Program-made: the position numbers and the translations under genes
Notes under the pieces: model-generated
Seen by the model: the letters and a program-made list of their open reading frames with translations, nothing else
Told to the model about the DNA's origin: nothing
Databases searched by the model: none
Assembly: GCA_026929865.2 (NCBI GenBank)
Contig: CM049397.1
Coordinates: forward strand, 558,001-622,000
Reading direction: 5' to 3'
DNA length: 64,000 nt
From: Hyperoplus lanceolatus
Taxonomy: Eukaryota; Chordata; Actinopteri; Uranoscopiformes; Ammodytidae
Shown: positions 62,550-64,000 of the stretch, in pieces
Layout: the number at the start of each line of letters is the position of its first letter
Position numbering within the stretch: the stretch's first letter is position 1

Positions 62550-64000
62550 ACCAATGTTAATAGCCCTGATGTGGATTTGAGCCAGATATCTGGCAGTATG
62601 ACCATTACTGATGAAAGCCGTCAACCGGAAGTCAGAAGTGCAAATGAAAATCTACTCGGGCCAAAGAGCAAGATCCGGCTAGGCACATGGAATGTCCGCA
62701 CTATGTACGAAACATCTAAAGCCGCTCAAGTTCTCAGTGAGATGGAGAGATACCAACTGGACATTCTTGGGATCAGTGAATGCCGCTGGACGGGTGCTGG
62801 AAAGCAAGTGACAAGTGGAGGATCAGTTATTCTCTACTCAGGGCATTCAGAACATCACGAACACGGTGTTGCCATCATAGTCTCAAAAATGAAAGTTAAA
62901 ACCTTGCTTGAATGGGAACCAATCAGTCATAGGCTCATCAGAGCCCCCTTCAACTCGAAAAACACTAAACTCACCATCTTACAGTGTTATGCACCAACAA
63001 ATGAAGCTGAGCAAGAGGGCAAAGATGGCTGGTATGAAGAGCTACAAGACGCAGTCTCAAAAGTCCCACAACACGATACGCTACTGATCATGGGAGATAT
63101 GAATGCCAAGGTTGGCGCTGACAATAACAACTTTGAAAGAGCTATGGGGAAGCATGGCTGCAGAGTGATGAATGATAACGGCAGGCGCTTTGCAGACTTC
63201 TGCTTAGAAAACAACTGCGTAATAGGGGGTACCATCTTCCCACATAAAAACATCCACAAGCTTACATGGAACTCGCCTGATGGCGGCACATCAAATCAAA
63301 TCGATCATATTGCAATAAACGGGAAACGATCACCATCTGGTTATAGCAATCATCAAGCTAAAACTATGCAAAATTAAAGAGGAAAGCATGCAAAGGAAAC
63401 ACCTTGACATTGCCAAACTGAAATGCCCAAAGACCAAAAAAGAGTTTGTGGTAGAATTGAAAAACCGCTTTGCTGCCTTAGCTGATACCAACGAAGACCC
63501 TGACATGGAGACAAGGTGGGAGTCGATAAAGAACACCTACGTTAAGACATCAAAAAGTATCCTAGGCTATAGAAAGAAACAGAATAAGGAGTGGTTAACA
63601 CCGGGAACGTGGAAGAAAATAGTAGAGAGGAAAGAGCTCAAGGCCAAAATGCTGAGCACCAAATCACCTAGATTAATACAACAGGTCCAGGCTTTGTATA
63701 AGAACAAAGATCGTGAAGTGAAGAGACGTGCCAGGAGGGATAAAAGATCCTTTGTAGAGGAGCTTGCGAAAGAAGCTGAACATGGTGCTACCAGGGGGGA
63801 TTTAGGAGTTGTCTACAGGATAACCAAACAGCTCTGTGGTAAGAAAAACAGTCACTCTGCCCCTGTAAAAGATCTTAATGGGAACAGCCTCACCATAGAA
63901 ACCGAACAAGCAACACGATGGGTACAACATTTCCAACAAGTCCTCAACAGACCGGAACCGGATGATGCCGCAAATCCACCAGCAGCAGATGTTGTCCTGG
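62550..64000 (+). pseudogene. AP-endonuclease non-LTR retrotransposon ORF (deleted, runs off window)
   Basis: Endonuclease motifs: KIRLGTWNVRTMYETSKAAQ, LDILGISECRWTGAGKQ (Glu), GVAIIVSKM, LTILQCYAPTNEAEQEGKDG, TLLIMGDMNAKVGADN (Asp/Asn) and TWNSPDGGTSNQIDHIAING. At about 63325 a stretch is lost, and the SDHxL-type motif (DHHLVIAIIKLKL) continues in a shifted frame. This frame then runs open to the window end with LRNRF-like linker text (KTKKEFVVELKNRFAALADT, RWVQHFQQVLNRPEP), just before the RT. The wording resembles RTE/Nimb-type LINEs, but I cannot place the clade. The first 25 residues of the long frame (from 62481) come from repeat R and are not part of the protein. Confidence 0.82.

Overview
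This is a window of vertebrate nuclear DNA, almost certainly from a teleost fish. It is AT-leaning and intron-rich, has no bacterial-style gene packing, and is dominated by transposon families typical of fish: DIRS, Tc1, L2, L1/Tx1, many hAT elements, Ty3/Gypsy and a tRNA-derived SINE. The only host gene I can defend is on the minus strand. Three exons at 53552-53468, 53335-53198 and 17495-17239 join in phase and encode the end of one MAM domain and most of the next. The text matches MAM domain-containing protein 2 (mamdc2). Between the second and third exon lies one intron of about 35.7 kb, which holds most of what is described here.

Region by region. 1-10500: a minus-strand Myb/SANT reading frame, a degraded copy of a repeat-borne protein family of unknown function (2640-4318), an unnamed repeat split by a hAT element whose boundaries I can place (5201-6707), a tRNA-derived SINE with target duplications (7886-8259), and an L1 ORF1 relic. 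10527-15831: a structurally complete DIRS retrotransposon with inverted terminal repeats, internal complementary region, Gag-like, RT/RNase H and tyrosine-recombinase regions, frame-broken at several points and carrying a perfect 24-bp hairpin. 16131-20200: a MITE-like repeat, a Tc1 end, the third mamdc2 exon, and a hAT with a second TIR element inside. 20220-24395: a nearly full-length L2 LINE. 24885-32990: a minus-strand L1 cut by a hAT and by a plus-strand retroposon encoding an intact 141-residue one-pass membrane protein. 33490-34972: two nested hATs. 35453-47303: a hAT with perfect 8-bp target duplications, filled by a long-inverted-repeat element and then by a full-length L1 with its own target duplication and poly(A). 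47300-53200: an unassigned exon-like ORF, a pentanucleotide repeat, LTR-like sequence and a retroviral-type integrase tail. 53940-55531: a deleted Ty3/Gypsy copy with its 3' LTR. 55540-61115: a second copy of the unknown family, then a fold-back Tc1 split by two later insertions. One of these is a second, inverted copy of the membrane-protein retroposon with its own intact ORF (134 residues). 61230-64000: two arms of the unnamed repeat in inverted orientation, then an AP-endonuclease non-LTR element running off the window.

The host exons look functional, with correct splice signals and phases, while almost every transposon reading frame is broken. The main exceptions are L1 ORF1 at 41116-42108 and the two small membrane-protein ORFs. 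Those two related, uninterrupted ORFs sit in copies with diverged untranslated regions and LINE-like 3' tails, and I do not recognise the family. They are the best candidate here for something undescribed.
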